From positions 62,001-126,000 of the forward strand of contig RBZT01000423.1 in NCBI GenBank assembly GCA_003693705.1: DNA of 64,000 nt. Reading direction: 5' to 3'. Under the pieces are notes generated by a model. It saw only the letters and a program-made list of their open reading frames with translations, was not told the origin of the DNA and searched no databases. The position numbers were made by a program, and so were the translations under genes. This DNA is from Polymyxa betae. Taxonomy: Eukaryota > Endomyxa > Phytomyxea > Plasmodiophorida > Plasmodiophoridae. This document shows positions 10,727-21,145 of the stretch, piece by piece (positions within the stretch are counted from its first letter, which is position 1; each line of letters starts with the position of its first letter).

Positions 10727-12847
10727 ATGAATAGACGAGGGACCCAATCAAACCAACGGGTAACCGGCACTGTTCAGATGGCGAATGCACCACCCGACCA
10801 TCGAAATTCCGTCATGAATCCCAGCAGTGACGATGACGATGATGATGGTGATGGTGATGCATGTACGGAATCAGATGGATCACCTGGATCACTGACACAA
10901 GATCCGTATCGTGCCAGTATTATGGCTAGAGCAGCTGATCAGGCGCTTAATATGCTAGTCGATGTATCTGCACAGGCTGAAGCGAAAATTCTAAATCCGG
11001 TCAGGATTCCAAGTTTAGATCTCGAGAAACAAGTTCATGAATTACGGGAGCGTGTCATCCGAGATCAGGGAATTCGCAGTAATCGTGCAATTGCTCGAGC
11101 TGGACTGGCATCTGTGACACTAAAAGAGAATTTAAAACTTCTCGATCGACTCAGTATGTATGAGGAAGCATCCCGGCACCAGATTACAGCATCCGCCCAG
11201 AATCTACAAACGGCACAGCGCATCGAGCAGCGAGAGATATGGAATAATATATCTCCAGACGAAGTAGCGTTACAGGCTGATCAACTCGCTGATAACGCTC
11301 AGGCTCAATTTCTGACATTGACTGATCGCCTTCAAAGATACACAACAAGGGATACTGAAGCAAAATTCCGAATGCTCGTGCATCGATGCCACAAGATTGC
11401 TTATTTTCTAAATGTGTTTCGAATGGCACATTCACAAAGAACGGAGGTTTATGATCGAATGTTCAACGAGGTCCTTCGACGTCTATCAAAATCAGGGCAG
11501 TTTGAAGGGAGGGATCATAAAGACATTGTCCGTCTGATCGAGATTGAGAAACACATGGCTCTGAGTCCGCGTGTGCTAGATCAGGCTGAAGAATATATGG
11601 AGCAAGAAATGTTGCAGATTTTGCAGCCTGAAATACTCTACCTTCATGCTGAATCTCGCTTCACCAGACTTATTAGCCAGTTCGAAGAGTTGGCGAATCG
11701 CGAGCAGCAGAAGTTGCAAGCTGTCAAAGAATCGGAGGCAAAGTTAACCAATGCCTATTATGATGGCTTGATCAAGTTCGCAGCCAGGTCAGAAGCTGAA
11801 CGATCCAATATTATCTCGAATCCGTCCTTCCAGATTCACGGTGAAGATGGAGGCGAATTTCACGTCTCTGATCGCGATCGTCGTGCAGCTCTGAAATTTG
11901 GTATAGCTTCACAGGCTCCAGTACAGCCTCTGACAATTCGAGTTAAAGATCATCGACGATGCGTCCCTCCGATTTTCTCCAAATCACCAACACCAGAATT
12001 GCAGTATAACGCTGCATCGAGCGCATTCAAGCCGAAGGTTGAGGGCGCCACTATCGTCTTTCCTGCTGCTGCTACCGCGTTCCTTCCAGCTTGCGCCGAA
12101 GTCGCTCAGGGCCCTGAATCGCCTGCCCCCGATGTTGCCGGAACGCTTCGAGGCTCTCGGACCGGTGGCATCCCTGTCCCGATCGTACCGGTCCCTGCGA
12201 TGACCGGCACGGCGTTGTCGGTGGTGTCGGCTGCCGCTCAAGCTGCAGCTCAAGCGCTGGCGACAACTTTCCATGCGATGCCGCCGTCTCAAAAGCCAAT
12301 TCCGAAAGGGTTTACCTGTGTTCGATGCCCTACGTCGACCGATCAGGTGATGAAAGTCATTCTGAGCTGTTCGTTCGATGACTGCGAACGATTCGAATTT
12401 TATCACATGTCGTACATGTCGAAGAACCAAAAGGAACTCGAGTTCCCATATAGTCCTACTCAGCAGTTATCTGTGGTCATACCCGACCATCTGTTTGTGG
12501 TTGATTCTATATGTGAGTGCATGTCGACGATACCTGAGACTGTCGTTTCTCTTAAGAGCAAGAAGAAGAGCTTTTTCAGGGCGTTGACGAATCTCGGATT
12601 CGCTCATAAAATGCAAGCGAAGCGTATGAAAAAGTTCCAGAAGCAGGCCTGGTGTGCAACTTTACCTGGAACGATGGAGTGGATTAAGCGGGTTCGAGGT
12701 TTCTCCACCAATACGTTGCATATTGACGATCTCGAGCTCGAAAGGCTAATTCAGTTTATTGAAACCAGAGTAGTCCCGATTCTAGAACATTGGCAGTCTA
12801 TCGAACAGATAACGATCGCCCCCATGATGGCCGATTTCAGACCATAG
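10727..12847 (+). CDS. 706-aa orphan protein, helical, single exon
   Basis: This is an uninterrupted frame, rare in this window. The start is taken at the first in-frame ATG, 10727; the frame stays open a little further upstream without a better start. Residues about 45-60 form an acidic run (SDDDDDDGDGD). Residues about 100-400 are rich in A, L, E, Q and R and look like long alpha-helices, possibly coiled coil. A Pro/Ala/Val-rich segment follows (about 450-540), then a Cys-containing segment (FTCVRCPTSTDQ, SCSFDDCERFEF) and a basic helical C-terminus. No signal peptide or membrane helix is seen. I do not recognise the family. A further short open stretch (MQDVDDAVIAQHEVIRQ, about 12950-13020) could be an alternative 3' exon. 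Confidence 0.75.
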   Translation: MNRRGTQSNQRVTGTVQMANAPPDHRNSVMNPSSDDDDDDGDGDACTESDGSPGSLTQDPYRASIMARAADQALNMLVDVSAQAEAKILNPVRIPSLDLEKQVHELRERVIRDQGIRSNRAIARAGLASVTLKENLKLLDRLSMYEEASRHQITASAQNLQTAQRIEQREIWNNISPDEVALQADQLADNAQAQFLTLTDRLQRYTTRDTEAKFRMLVHRCHKIAYFLNVFRMAHSQRTEVYDRMFNEVLRRLSKSGQFEGRDHKDIVRLIEIEKHMALSPRVLDQAEEYMEQEMLQILQPEILYLHAESRFTRLISQFEELANREQQKLQAVKESEAKLTNAYYDGLIKFAARSEAERSNIISNPSFQIHGEDGGEFHVSDRDRRAALKFGIASQAPVQPLTIRVKDHRRCVPPIFSKSPTPELQYNAASSAFKPKVEGATIVFPAAATAFLPACAEVAQGPESPAPDVAGTLRGSRTGGIPVPIVPVPAMTGTALSVVSAAAQAAAQALATTFHAMPPSQKPIPKGFTCVRCPTSTDQVMKVILSCSFDDCERFEFYHMSYMSKNQKELEFPYSPTQQLSVVIPDHLFVVDSICECMSTIPETVVSLKSKKKSFFRALTNLGFAHKMQAKRMKKFQKQAWCATLPGTMEWIKRVRGFSTNTLHIDDLELERLIQFIETRVVPILEHWQSIEQITIAPMMADFRP

Positions 12848-13019
12848 ACATTTCTACATACAGATTTTCTTAATATATCTTTTTGTCCAAAGTCTGTCGA
12901 ATGTGAAGTACGATAAAGTTGTTATTAATTGAACTATTAAACATCTAATGCAGGATGTCGACGACGCCGTTATTGCCCAGCATGAAGTCATTCGACAAAT
13001 GCTTGGAAAGAGCATTATG

Positions 13020-14206
13020 CTAGATGTCAGTCCAGCCGTGTTGTCTGGTTAAACTATCGAGATATTCAAGACCCTTTCCATGGCCGACATCTTGGCCTCC
13101 CGAATCGCCGGTTAAATGGCCTGGGCGAGGAAAGTCCAAGATCAAGCTGACTCGTTCCTGATTCGTGTAGTTCCACGCCTGCTCAGAGGGCATCAGTAAC
13201 AGATAGCAACATTGCATGACGAGGAAAACCTCATGTGTATAAACATCGTCAAATACGAAAACGTATCCTGGTCTCCATGATGTTTGATAATCGCCGGCCC
13301 GAAACATACAGCCTGATCGTGTTTGCCCATCCCAAGGTGATATAGACCTGTTAAACCACTAAAATTAATCAGCAAACTCTTTGGTTGGTTTCGTGGAAAA
13401 CTTTGCATTATCAAATATTCTAACCTCATTCTGAGGAACATCGTTAACCCAGACGGCCCGATCGGGAATATCGTCAGGAACGGGAGGTGCGACCAATGAC
13501 ACATGAGCTCGCAGGATCTTATTTGAATATCTGTTTGGAATGTATCAGCAATTAAACGGAGACCGATTTGCTGCTTTCTAACTGATCGTAACCAGAATGA
13601 GGCAAGACGTGGACCTGGAAGGAATGTTTAGGTTTGCCCGTCGTTTCCAGTTAAAACTCAGAAGAATAAACTTTTACCGCTTCAAAATTATTGATGCAGC
13701 ATCATTACACAGATACCAACATGAAACCAAACAGTGACTTTTTGCTGTGAGAAAAATCACAAAATTAGTATACTTACGCCGGGTCTGAGAATAGAGAATG
13801 TGGCGGTCGTGATCGGGACGGGAGACGCCCGAATTAATTCATACGTGATCGGGCACAGATTACAATTAGCAACCTGATTGCAATCATGGTCAGTAATCGA
13901 AAACGAAATCCATCAATTTAACCTTCTTCTTGCCGAACGCATACAGGCCGAATACATCCCAGCCTTCGCCTCGGTTAACCTGATCAGTTCCAGGTTCCTG
14001 AGTTTCGTACAGGTTCAGTTCCGGCCAAGGATGGATCTAAACGCCCAGAATCAGAACGGCGGCAGCCATGCCTTAGACCGGGCGACCTGAGCGCCATTGC
14101 CCAGTTCGTTGAATTCTTGCAGGATCTGACGCCATCTGCTTGTGAATTGGGTCAGATAGGGTATGAGACCTGGGTCATAAAATGGCGCCTTATTAGAAGT
14201 TGTCAT
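13020..14206 (-). CDS. Aspartyl/asparaginyl beta-hydroxylase domain protein
   Basis: Seven exons join from ATG 14206: MTTSNKAPFYDPGLIPYL, IHPWPELNLYETQ, GWDVFGLYAFGKKK, NCNLCPITYELI, VHVLPHSGY, ILRAHVSLVAPPV, and GYVFVFDDVYTHEV joined to AWNYTNQERVSLILDFPRP. These are the landmarks of the AspH-type 2-oxoglutarate/iron dioxygenase fold: the first iron His in LPHSG, the second in FDDVYTHEV, and the 2OG-binding Arg in NQERVSLILDF. Introns are about 35-150 nt. One boundary near 13560 needs a weak acceptor (AATAAG). There is no signal peptide or membrane anchor, unlike animal ASPH, so it is probably soluble. The substrate is unknown. The C-terminus carries about 30 extra polar residues. Confidence 0.85.
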
Positions 14207-14620
14207 ATACTACTAATGAAGGGGTGACATTGGGGGTGGGTGGTAGCCCCCTTTCTGATATAGATTGACCCCATCAACCCACTATATTTACATATGGGTT
14301 AAGGCTTCTCAATCACATTTACAACCTCTACATGCTTTTGTAATCATCAAAGTGGGCTATGAAGATGGGTTCGTTGTCGGCTGCTTCTATCGTCCAAGTA
14401 CCAATCACGGCAAGCGCTATCCACAGAATCACCAGGGTTTACTGTCCAACTGTATTTTCACAATATGAATCTTTAGAAATTCTTGAGACTATATTGATCG
14501 AATATATTGAAAAGCGTTCATCATCTGTTTGTAATACATCGGAGAAATAGAGAAAGACAGAGAGAGCTTCAGCGCAATTCTCATTAAATTAAATTACCTT
14601 CATTGGTCACAGCTGTCATC
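14207..14620. other. Divergent intergenic region, hydroxylase / RabGGT-beta
   Basis: These 414 bases lie between two divergent starts. The left end has a G-rich run (14222-14250) partly complementary to a nearby C-rich run. The rest is AT-rich. Short open frames are present in several phases but none looks coding. It presumably holds both promoters. Confidence 0.4.
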
Positions 14621-15957
14621 ATGTCGTCCTCTTGGCTGCCGATGCGGGTCGAAGGTATCGCTCATGATGCCCATCTCAAAGTAGGCGTCTGACAATCACC
14701 TGCTTGCTAAACAACTGACTCGATTGTAGTTCTTGGCAGCGCTGGACTCCAATGAGGAATCGTTTGAGCATTATGCCACCGAGCACCTTCGTATGTCGGG
14801 CATCTATTGGGCATTGATGACGGCCAAAACTCTGAATCAAAACCATTTGCTACCGCTCGATGACATCTTTGAATTTGTGCTGAAATGCGGTCGTGAAGAC
14901 GGCGGGTTTGGTGGCAACATCGACCATGATTCTCATCTTCTATACACGTTAAGCGCCGTCCAGATTCTGGCTATTATTGGCCGTCTGAATGACATCGATC
15001 GCGATCGAACTGCAACATATATCGCAAGGTTACAACAACCTGATGGTGGCTTTATAGGTTGATGGTTTATTTCATCTGTTAATATGCTTTCACTTGGCAA
15101 ATGTTTTTTCTGCTTTCCTGTTCTAACAAGGTTTATGGCTTTCGAGTTGACTATCTATTTTTTATTCGCTGTGCTGATTCTAACTTTTTCGAATAGGCGA
15201 CGAGTGGGGTGAGGTCGATACTCGCTTCTCGTACTGTGCAATGAATGCATTGACCATTCTGGGAAGACGCGACCTTGTTAATTGGGACAGTGCTGTAGAA
15301 TTCATCGACAAATGCAAAAATTTCGATGGCGGTTTTGGCTCCATGCCTGGAGCAGAGTCGCATGCTGGACAAAGTACAAACACGCGCTGGTTTGCTGGAG
15401 ATATGTTTTAGAATAACCAATTATTAGTCTTTTGCTGTGTCGGCGCCCTGAAGATCGCAAACAAAATTGAGAAGGTTGTCGACGTTGACACTCTGTCATG
15501 GTGGTTATGCGAACGACAGCTACCTTGTGGTGGTCTGAATGGACGTCCGGAAAAGAAAGAGGATGTCTGCTACTCATGGTACGAAAATCCTTTTTTGTTG
15601 CTCTTAAGATATTTTGCTGATTTTGCTAAAGGTGGGTTCTATCTTCATTGGCAATCATGAACCGAATTGATTGGATCGACGGCGAAGCTTTGACAAAATT
15701 CATTTTTGATTGCCAGGTTTTGCATGTTATCAGAATTGAAACAGGCCAGTTTTTAAAAGCTTGATTTTCAGGATGTTGAAAATGGCGGCATCTCCGATCG
15801 TCCCGGAAACATGACAGATATATTCCATACATTCTTTGGGTTGGCGGCTCTGTCTATTTTGCAGTACAAATCTGGTCATGATTATGTTGATCCAGTCTAT
15901 GCATTGCCTGCATCGATTGTGCAATCTTTCACAGGAATGAAACCGATTTTATCTTGA
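14621..15957 (+). CDS. BET2: Rab geranylgeranyltransferase beta subunit
   Basis: Six exons from ATG 14621 give the complete alpha-alpha barrel prenyltransferase beta subunit with repeats such as [36 protein letters not shown] and [19 protein letters not shown]. The zinc ligands are visible: Asp and Cys in KEDVCYSWW and His in [14 protein letters not shown]. The start [12 protein letters not shown] is short, as usual. Introns are small; the last begins GTTTTGC after FIFDCQ. The enzyme adds geranylgeranyl to Rab GTPases presented by REP, in the cytosol. NGRPEKKED and SDRPGNMTD favour the RabGGTase type over farnesyl- or GGTase-I beta. Confidence 0.93.
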
Positions 15958-16544
15958 CCACGCCTATTCACCTATCATGTTTGCAAATGATTGATTATCA
16001 ATTTTATGTAAATCTCTGGTCGATAGTCTGTCTGTAGAGATTATTTCCTTTTTGATAGTTCAATTCAGGTATCTGTTGATAGAATCCATGCCCTACTGTA
16101 GGCTTATAGAAATATTGTATCCGAAAACAATTATTATAATCGAATATTTAGTAAATCGGACGATGAGCGGCAATCATTTTTCAATGCATTCCAATGAGAT
16201 CTGTCCACTATTCTCTTTGAGAGAGTTAGAGACTTCTGCTGAACTCATTCAAACTCATCGATCTCAGCTGAGTTGACATCGTCATCCACAAAATTGTGCT
16301 AAAGCCAAATGCATGCAATCCCAGCACTTTCTGTCACAGCAGATTCAATTTCCACATGAACTTCGCATGCCGCATTAACGACGCCTAAATGTTGAATGGA
16401 ATGGTTGCTTCGACTGGTTTCTTAAAGTCTATTGAAGCTTGATTATTGTTTGCTTTCTCGTGGGAAATCAGCCACTCCCACCTGAAAAGTAAATGTTTCT
16501 GTAATCTTTTATGGCGAGCTTGCGCAAAATCTTGCCAATAATTC
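15958..16544. other. Intergenic region, no gene seen
   Basis: This AT-rich 587-base stretch lies between two plus-strand genes. Only short, low-quality open frames occur on either strand. It presumably holds the 3' UTR of the prenyltransferase gene and the promoter of the peptidase gene. Confidence 0.4.
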
Positions 16545-17540
16545 ATGGCCTCATCACAAACTCAATTGTTATGGCGTCCGAGATCAGATCAGGACCAGAT
16601 ACCCGAATTTATTCGTGATTTTACTGATCGTCCGGAACCAATCTTGGTCCCAGGTTGGCAAATAATCTCGTGTCTAGTTTATACTGATGTTTGTGATTAG
16701 GACTGATTCCAACATTACAGAGTACAATGAGATCTACGACCAGCTCAATATTGTGCAACACATCGCTTTGCGGGTTTGGTCAGAGAGACAATTGGACATG
16801 TGGCTATCGCAACATCCAAATGATGATAACATCCCTGATCGGGGCCGATCATTATGGCCATCTAATTGGTGCCATTTTCTCGCACGTTCCGAACATTCTT
16901 CGTATTCAGCAGCTGATTGAAGACGCCTGGCAGCAAGGTTTTGATACAGCCGGCGCTGAACATTTCGGCTTTCGCCTTCAACACAAAAGCAGTTGGATCG
17001 GTAGTTTTATTAGTTCAAATATTTGAGAGACGTTCTGAAATAAATGTGCAGGCACGACAGAAGCGGCCACACTTTTAAGAAGCCTGAATATTCGATGTAA
17101 ATTAATAGATTGCAGACATGGTAATCTCGGTCTGGACATCCTTCAATTAGTCGCGAGCTATTTCTCAGAAAATGGACAGTCCAACCATCGCCAGCATCTT
17201 GCTACAACAAAGCCTACAATGTACGATATCACACTTTTTACATCCCAATGTAACCAAGATTTGCAGATATTTTCAATCGCATGGACACAGCATGACCGTC
17301 GCGGGTGTCGAATTCAATGGCGGCGTTCCGAAAACCTTGCTTGTAATCGACCCGATAAAACTGCACTTATCTATCAAGAAATCTGGGACGCCGAAATGGG
17401 AACGTCTATCAGCGCGACAGCTGGATGGTTTTTCACAATGCCAAATGCTGTCTGTTGAAGGTGTAGGCTGGCAATCCGACCTTGAACGCGAACACTCGAA
17501 AGTTCTACGTGCATCGGTACTTGGCGACATCAATTCGTAA
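16545..17540 (+). CDS. C78 family (ZUP1/Mug105-like) deubiquitinating peptidase
   Basis: Four exons from ATG 16545. The catalytic Cys lies in NWTCGYRNIQM, the His in QSHGHSMTVAG and the Asp in LLVIDP, the C78 triad in its usual order. IEDAWQQGFD, SSWIGTTEAATLL and TTKPTIYFQSHGHS match the ZUP1/UfSP core, and QMLSVEGVGW is the C-terminal strand that favours the ZUP1/Mug105 branch. Those enzymes cleave Lys63-linked ubiquitin in the nucleus during DNA damage; UfSPs act on UFM1 instead. The protein begins only about 35 residues before the domain and has no zinc fingers, unlike animal ZUP1 but like the short fungal form. All key residues are intact. Confidence 0.85.
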
Positions 17541-17618
17541 TAAATGTCATTGTGAGGCGGGCGGACGATTGCGCAGCTGAATCAACGTCATAATATTGTT
17601 CATGTTGTTTGGTCGACG

Positions 17619-17939
17619 ATGCCGTCTTTAGACGAAACTAAACGAACTGGGACTGTCAAGTTCTTCAATAATACGAAAGGATTCGGGTTTATCACTCCTG
17701 ATGACGATTCCGAAGATCTGTTTGTGCATCAAACCAGCATCTATGCTAGGGGATATCGTTCATTGGCCAATGGCGAACCCGTCGAATACAACATTGAGAT
17801 CGGCGACGATGGACGGAAGAAAGCTGTGAACGTGACCGGCCCTAATGGGGATTACGTTCAAGGGACTCCACCACGCCAATCGTGGCAATCGCAAGAGAGA
17901 CGTGAACGAAGAGATCAGCAAGCAGATTTCAGTGGTTAA
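17619..17939 (+). CDS. Cold-shock-domain protein A
   Basis: A single exon of 106 residues. The cold-shock domain occupies residues about 9-75, with RNP1 [15 protein letters not shown] and RNP2 [11 protein letters not shown] short basic/polar tail (QSQERRERRDQQ) follows. Such proteins bind single-stranded RNA or DNA and act as RNA chaperones or translation regulators. It lies about 700 bases from, and faces, a close paralogue at 18643-19002. Confidence 0.92.
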   Translation: MPSLDETKRTGTVKFFNNTKGFGFITPDDDSEDLFVHQTSIYARGYRSLANGEPVEYNIEIGDDGRKKAVNVTGPNGDYVQGTPPRQSWQSQERRERRDQQADFSG

Positions 17940-18642
17940 TAAACCCTAACATTTCCCAGCTATTTGTCATCAGTTCTGTGCTCATTTAAAAGTATTTTGT
18001 AGCCATTGAGCTGACTTGACGGAAATGGAATAGTGATTAGGGTATATCTGTTGCAGGTTTAGGAAAGTTTACATTAAAACCTTTTCTCAGCAGATCTTTA
18101 AGGGTTAGATGGATTTCCGTCTTGCCCTTTACTTTCGATAAAGTTCTGAATCTGCTGCCCAAACGGCTCCTTATATCATCTATATAGTTCATAATCATTT
18201 AGGCATAGCATCTGTGAGTATTATAGGCCAATTTTGCGCTCATCACAGACCCATCATGTTGGAAAAGCGAGGTGGCTCTGGTGCTGCTGCAAGGGTTCTG
18301 TAGTAGTCTTCCGAAATTTTGTAGTGGATTTTGCACGGAAAATTTTTTGGAATCTGGGTGTAGAATATCTTATATCTACAATGAGTCCACCTGGAAGTTT
18401 TTCAGCACAAATTTTTACATTTACATTCGAAATCGAAGAGTATCATTATCGGGGCCACAGAACTGGTCCATGATAACAATGTACAATAAAACTTCCGACA
18501 TTTTTGCAAAACTGAGATGAGCTCTACAGTAAAAACCCGAGACAGAGAATAGAGAGACGACACAATGCAATATATTAATTATAATATATAACGTTATGAC
18601 TCTGGTAAGGACTTGGAATCCACATCGTTAACGAAGGCTAGT
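17940..18642. other. Convergent intergenic region between cold-shock genes
   Basis: These 700 bases hold the 3' ends of two convergent genes. Open frames here (for example 18234-18473) lack coding character and overlap one another in different phases. No RNA gene was recognised. Confidence 0.4.
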
Positions 18643-19002
18643 TTACCAGCCGCTGCCTCTGTCGTAGCCACCACTGTTACCGCCATAGCCGCCGTTGTCG
18701 CCATAGCCACCTCGGTTACCGTAGCCACCGCTGCGGTTGTCCTGACGAGGTTCACGGGGGGTACCCTTGACGTAGGCTCCGTTGGGTCCGGTGACGTTCA
18801 CAGCCTTGGAGCGACCATCATCAGAAACTTGAACTTCGAACTCGACTTCCTCGCCATCAGCCAGGGAGCGGAATCCGCTGGCGTGGATGCTGGTCTGGTG
18901 GACGAACAAGTCCTCGCTACCATCATCGGGGGTGATGAACCCGAATCCCTTGGTGTTGTTGAAGAACTTGACCTTGCCGGTCTTCTTGCTGTCAGCGACC
19001 AT
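18643..19002 (-). CDS. Cold-shock-domain protein B with glycine-rich tail
   Basis: A single exon of 119 residues. The cold-shock domain ([33 protein letters not shown]) is nearly identical in layout to protein A. It is followed by an RGG/GGY-type tail with repeats of NRGGYG and NGGYG, typical of RNA-binding proteins that condense or bind RNA through Gly/Arg/Tyr. Codon use is more GC-biased than its neighbours, consistent with high expression. Confidence 0.93.
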   Translation of the reverse strand: MVADSKKTGKVKFFNNTKGFGFITPDDGSEDLFVHQTSIHASGFRSLADGEEVEFEVQVSDDGRSKAVNVTGPNGAYVKGTPREPRQDNRSGGYGNRGGYGDNGGYGGNSGGYDRGSGW

Positions 19003-19192
19003 GATGTGAGAGAGACGAATTGAATAATGAAGACAAGAAAGCGGTGCGGCCGCCTCAGGCCGCCCACGGCCTTTTCCCAGGCGATGCCGCTAACTTTAGG
19101 GCGTACGGCAATAGTAACGACGCGTAATTGGCAAGTCGATGAGGCCCAGTCAGAACTGTGTGGGGGGACACATGCGCATTTCTAGCCGCCGC

Positions 19193-19471
19193 TCACTCAG
19201 ATTTTATCACTCGAAAAATTGCGCTTCTCTGACACGGACGCGGCGTTTCATGCTCCCACTTCAGCCATGCAAGGGTTATTTTTAGACGCTGTATCATTGA
19301 ATCATCATGCCGCTCCATAGTCTTCTGCTGCTCGTTGACATAGGATGCGTCCAATGCAATAGCATTTGAAACGAGACCTAATTTTGGCATATTTTGTAGT
19401 AAATGCATTTTGTGTCGCCGTAAGGTTTCTAATCGATTATCAAAGTGACTTTCAAGCCTTTCCGGACACAA
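19193..19471 (-). CDS. Hypothetical small helical protein (3' exon)
   Basis: The open block on the minus strand encodes CPERLESHFDNRLETLRRHK, then LVSNAIALDASYVNEQQKT, and ends FRVIKSE. It is charged and helical, with no domain I recognise. It stays open upstream to an acceptor-like CATTAG near 19490, so it is probably the last exon of a gene whose 5' part I could not place in 19490-20000. An internal Met (MHLLQNMPK) is another possible start. Confidence 0.35.
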   Translation of the reverse strand: MCPERLESHFDNRLETLRRHKMHLLQNMPKLGLVSNAIALDASYVNEQQKTMERHDDSMIQRLKITLAWLKWEHETPRPCQRSAIFRVIKSE

Positions 19472-20014
19472 CGGTACTGGATATATCTAATGACGACTAC
19501 ATTGGTTTATACTGACTCTAAGCTATGTACATATTCCTATCGAAGTTCTACGAATTGATACAAGAAACAAACTTATGGGCGTGGGTATACGTAAAGCCGT
19601 GAAATTACACATTGTGAGAAAATAAGGCAATTATGAGCCTGCAATAGTCAATAAATCGATATTATAGTGGAAGGGGCTCTTGGAAATCTACGTATGCAGT
19701 CATCATATACCAATACATTCTTACCCGAGTTCCTCTTGCATGTCGAGCATGATACGTGAGTTTCATTGTCTGCTGTTCGTCCAGAGTCCGGCAGCGATAA
19801 GCTGCTGTTCCCGGCTCCTGCAAGATCATAATCCTAACACCTCTCCTTATCTTTAGCTGATATGACTTTCGTATAGCAATATGATACTGATTAAATATGC
19901 CAAATGCGTAAAGTTCTCACTACTACACTTTTATGTTGGTTATCTTCTTATCCTCGCGTAAAGTGAATTCATACAACTCTCAGTTTTATGCTTTCTGAAT
20001 CTCAATAAGAATGC

Positions 20015-21145
20015 CGTTTTCTTGAAAAGACAGGTTTAAAAGTCTCAGTTCTTTCTTTCTGTGGCTGAATCCCTCGAAGGAAGCACGTTCAGGGTGGTAC
20101 ATCTAAAGCCCATTGATTTCAAATGGGTGCTAATGCTTGTATCGAGTTAGAATTCCAAAATGAGATCAATCGCTTCGATACAGCCGAGATCTTGCTTCAG
20201 AATGGGTTCTTGGAAATGCTTGAAGAAGCTTAGCCTTCCTCAGGCTGTTATCTTTACTGTGATATATTGGGAAGGCTTTGGTGTCAATGAACGTATCCTT
20301 TCCTGGTAGTATGGTATAGAAGGCACTAATGAGTTTTTTAACGCCTGCTGTTGGTATATAGTCATATCATTTATTCACATGTGTGCAATTATGTTGATTT
20401 GATTTTTCGCTCATCGCCCTGATGAATATACTCCAATGGAGGAAATTGTTGGGGCTTTCAGTTTTCTTATCGATCAAGGCAAAACTTTCTGCTAGGATTA
20501 TGCCAATGATCTCTTTGATTGATAATCTTTACTATTCGAAGGCACCAGCGAATGGAGTGCGGAACAATTTTCTGAAGCGTTTACTGTAGCTCACAAGCTA
20601 AATTTGATAGCACCAAGTATGCAGCATCCTCAGTACATATGTTTTGTCGAGATCGTCATGCTCTTATTTTAAGAAATACGGTATTGACTAAACGTGTACG
20701 ACAAAGCATACAAGTATACAAGCGCTTAAATTTGGCTATTGAGGCCTCAAAACTACAATTTGGTCGCCTTTAGAATCATGGATTTGAATTAGCATGAACA
20801 TTAGTGGGTTCTGATTGACTTCTTGCTTAGCAGAGCGAACTATATCTGGAAAGATTTCGTGGAGAGTTTCGATTAGAAACCGGACGTGCCAGGACAACGA
20901 GAAGGTTAAGCAATTCAGACCATTGCCGAGAAGCTTGGATCCACAGTCTCTCAGCTTGCAGGTCCTTGGTGCATTCGAATTCCCAATGGCTTAAACTTTC
21001 TCGATTGTAACCTTTTCAACAGGCATCAAAAGTTTCTCAGTTTCAAGAGAACTCTGAAACTTTTGAAATAGTTCCAATGCTAAATATGAATGTTTTGAAA
21101 TCGATCGAAGATTTATTCAAGAACGCTCCGGAGCTGCCTCCAGCT
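20015..21145 (+). pseudogene. Aldo-keto reductase (Kv-channel beta-like) pseudogene
   Basis: Successive fragments in shifting frames follow the order of a Kv-beta-type aldo-keto reductase: RFLEKTGLKVSVLSF (20015), EINRFDTAEI (about 20170), VIYWEGFGVNER (about 20260), FFAHRPDEYTPMEEIV (about 20405), GTSEWSAEQFSEAFTVAHKL (about 20541), KKYG then LKTTIWSPL (split by an intron-like gap, about 20671-20770), IAEKLGSTVSQLA (about 20920), and KVSQFQENSETFEIVP to SIEDLFKNAPELPP (about 21040-21145). In-frame stops interrupt at least five places, for example just before FFAHRPD and after WSPLESWI, and several joins need frameshifts. At the point where YWG is expected the sequence reads C-stop. All three stop codons occur, so an alternative code cannot explain them. 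The aspartate of the catalytic tetrad lies in FDTAE. Confidence 0.85.

Noticed and set aside
11984-12430. 148-codon minus-strand open frame inside the 706-aa orphan
   Set aside because: Antisense shadow in a GC-rich segment with Arg-rich composition; the plus-strand frame is longer and continuous.
20015-21145. Stop-codon reassignment instead of pseudogenisation
   Set aside because: All three stop codons interrupt the aldo-keto reductase fragment along with frameshifts, while neighbouring conserved genes use TAA, TAG and TGA only as terminators.
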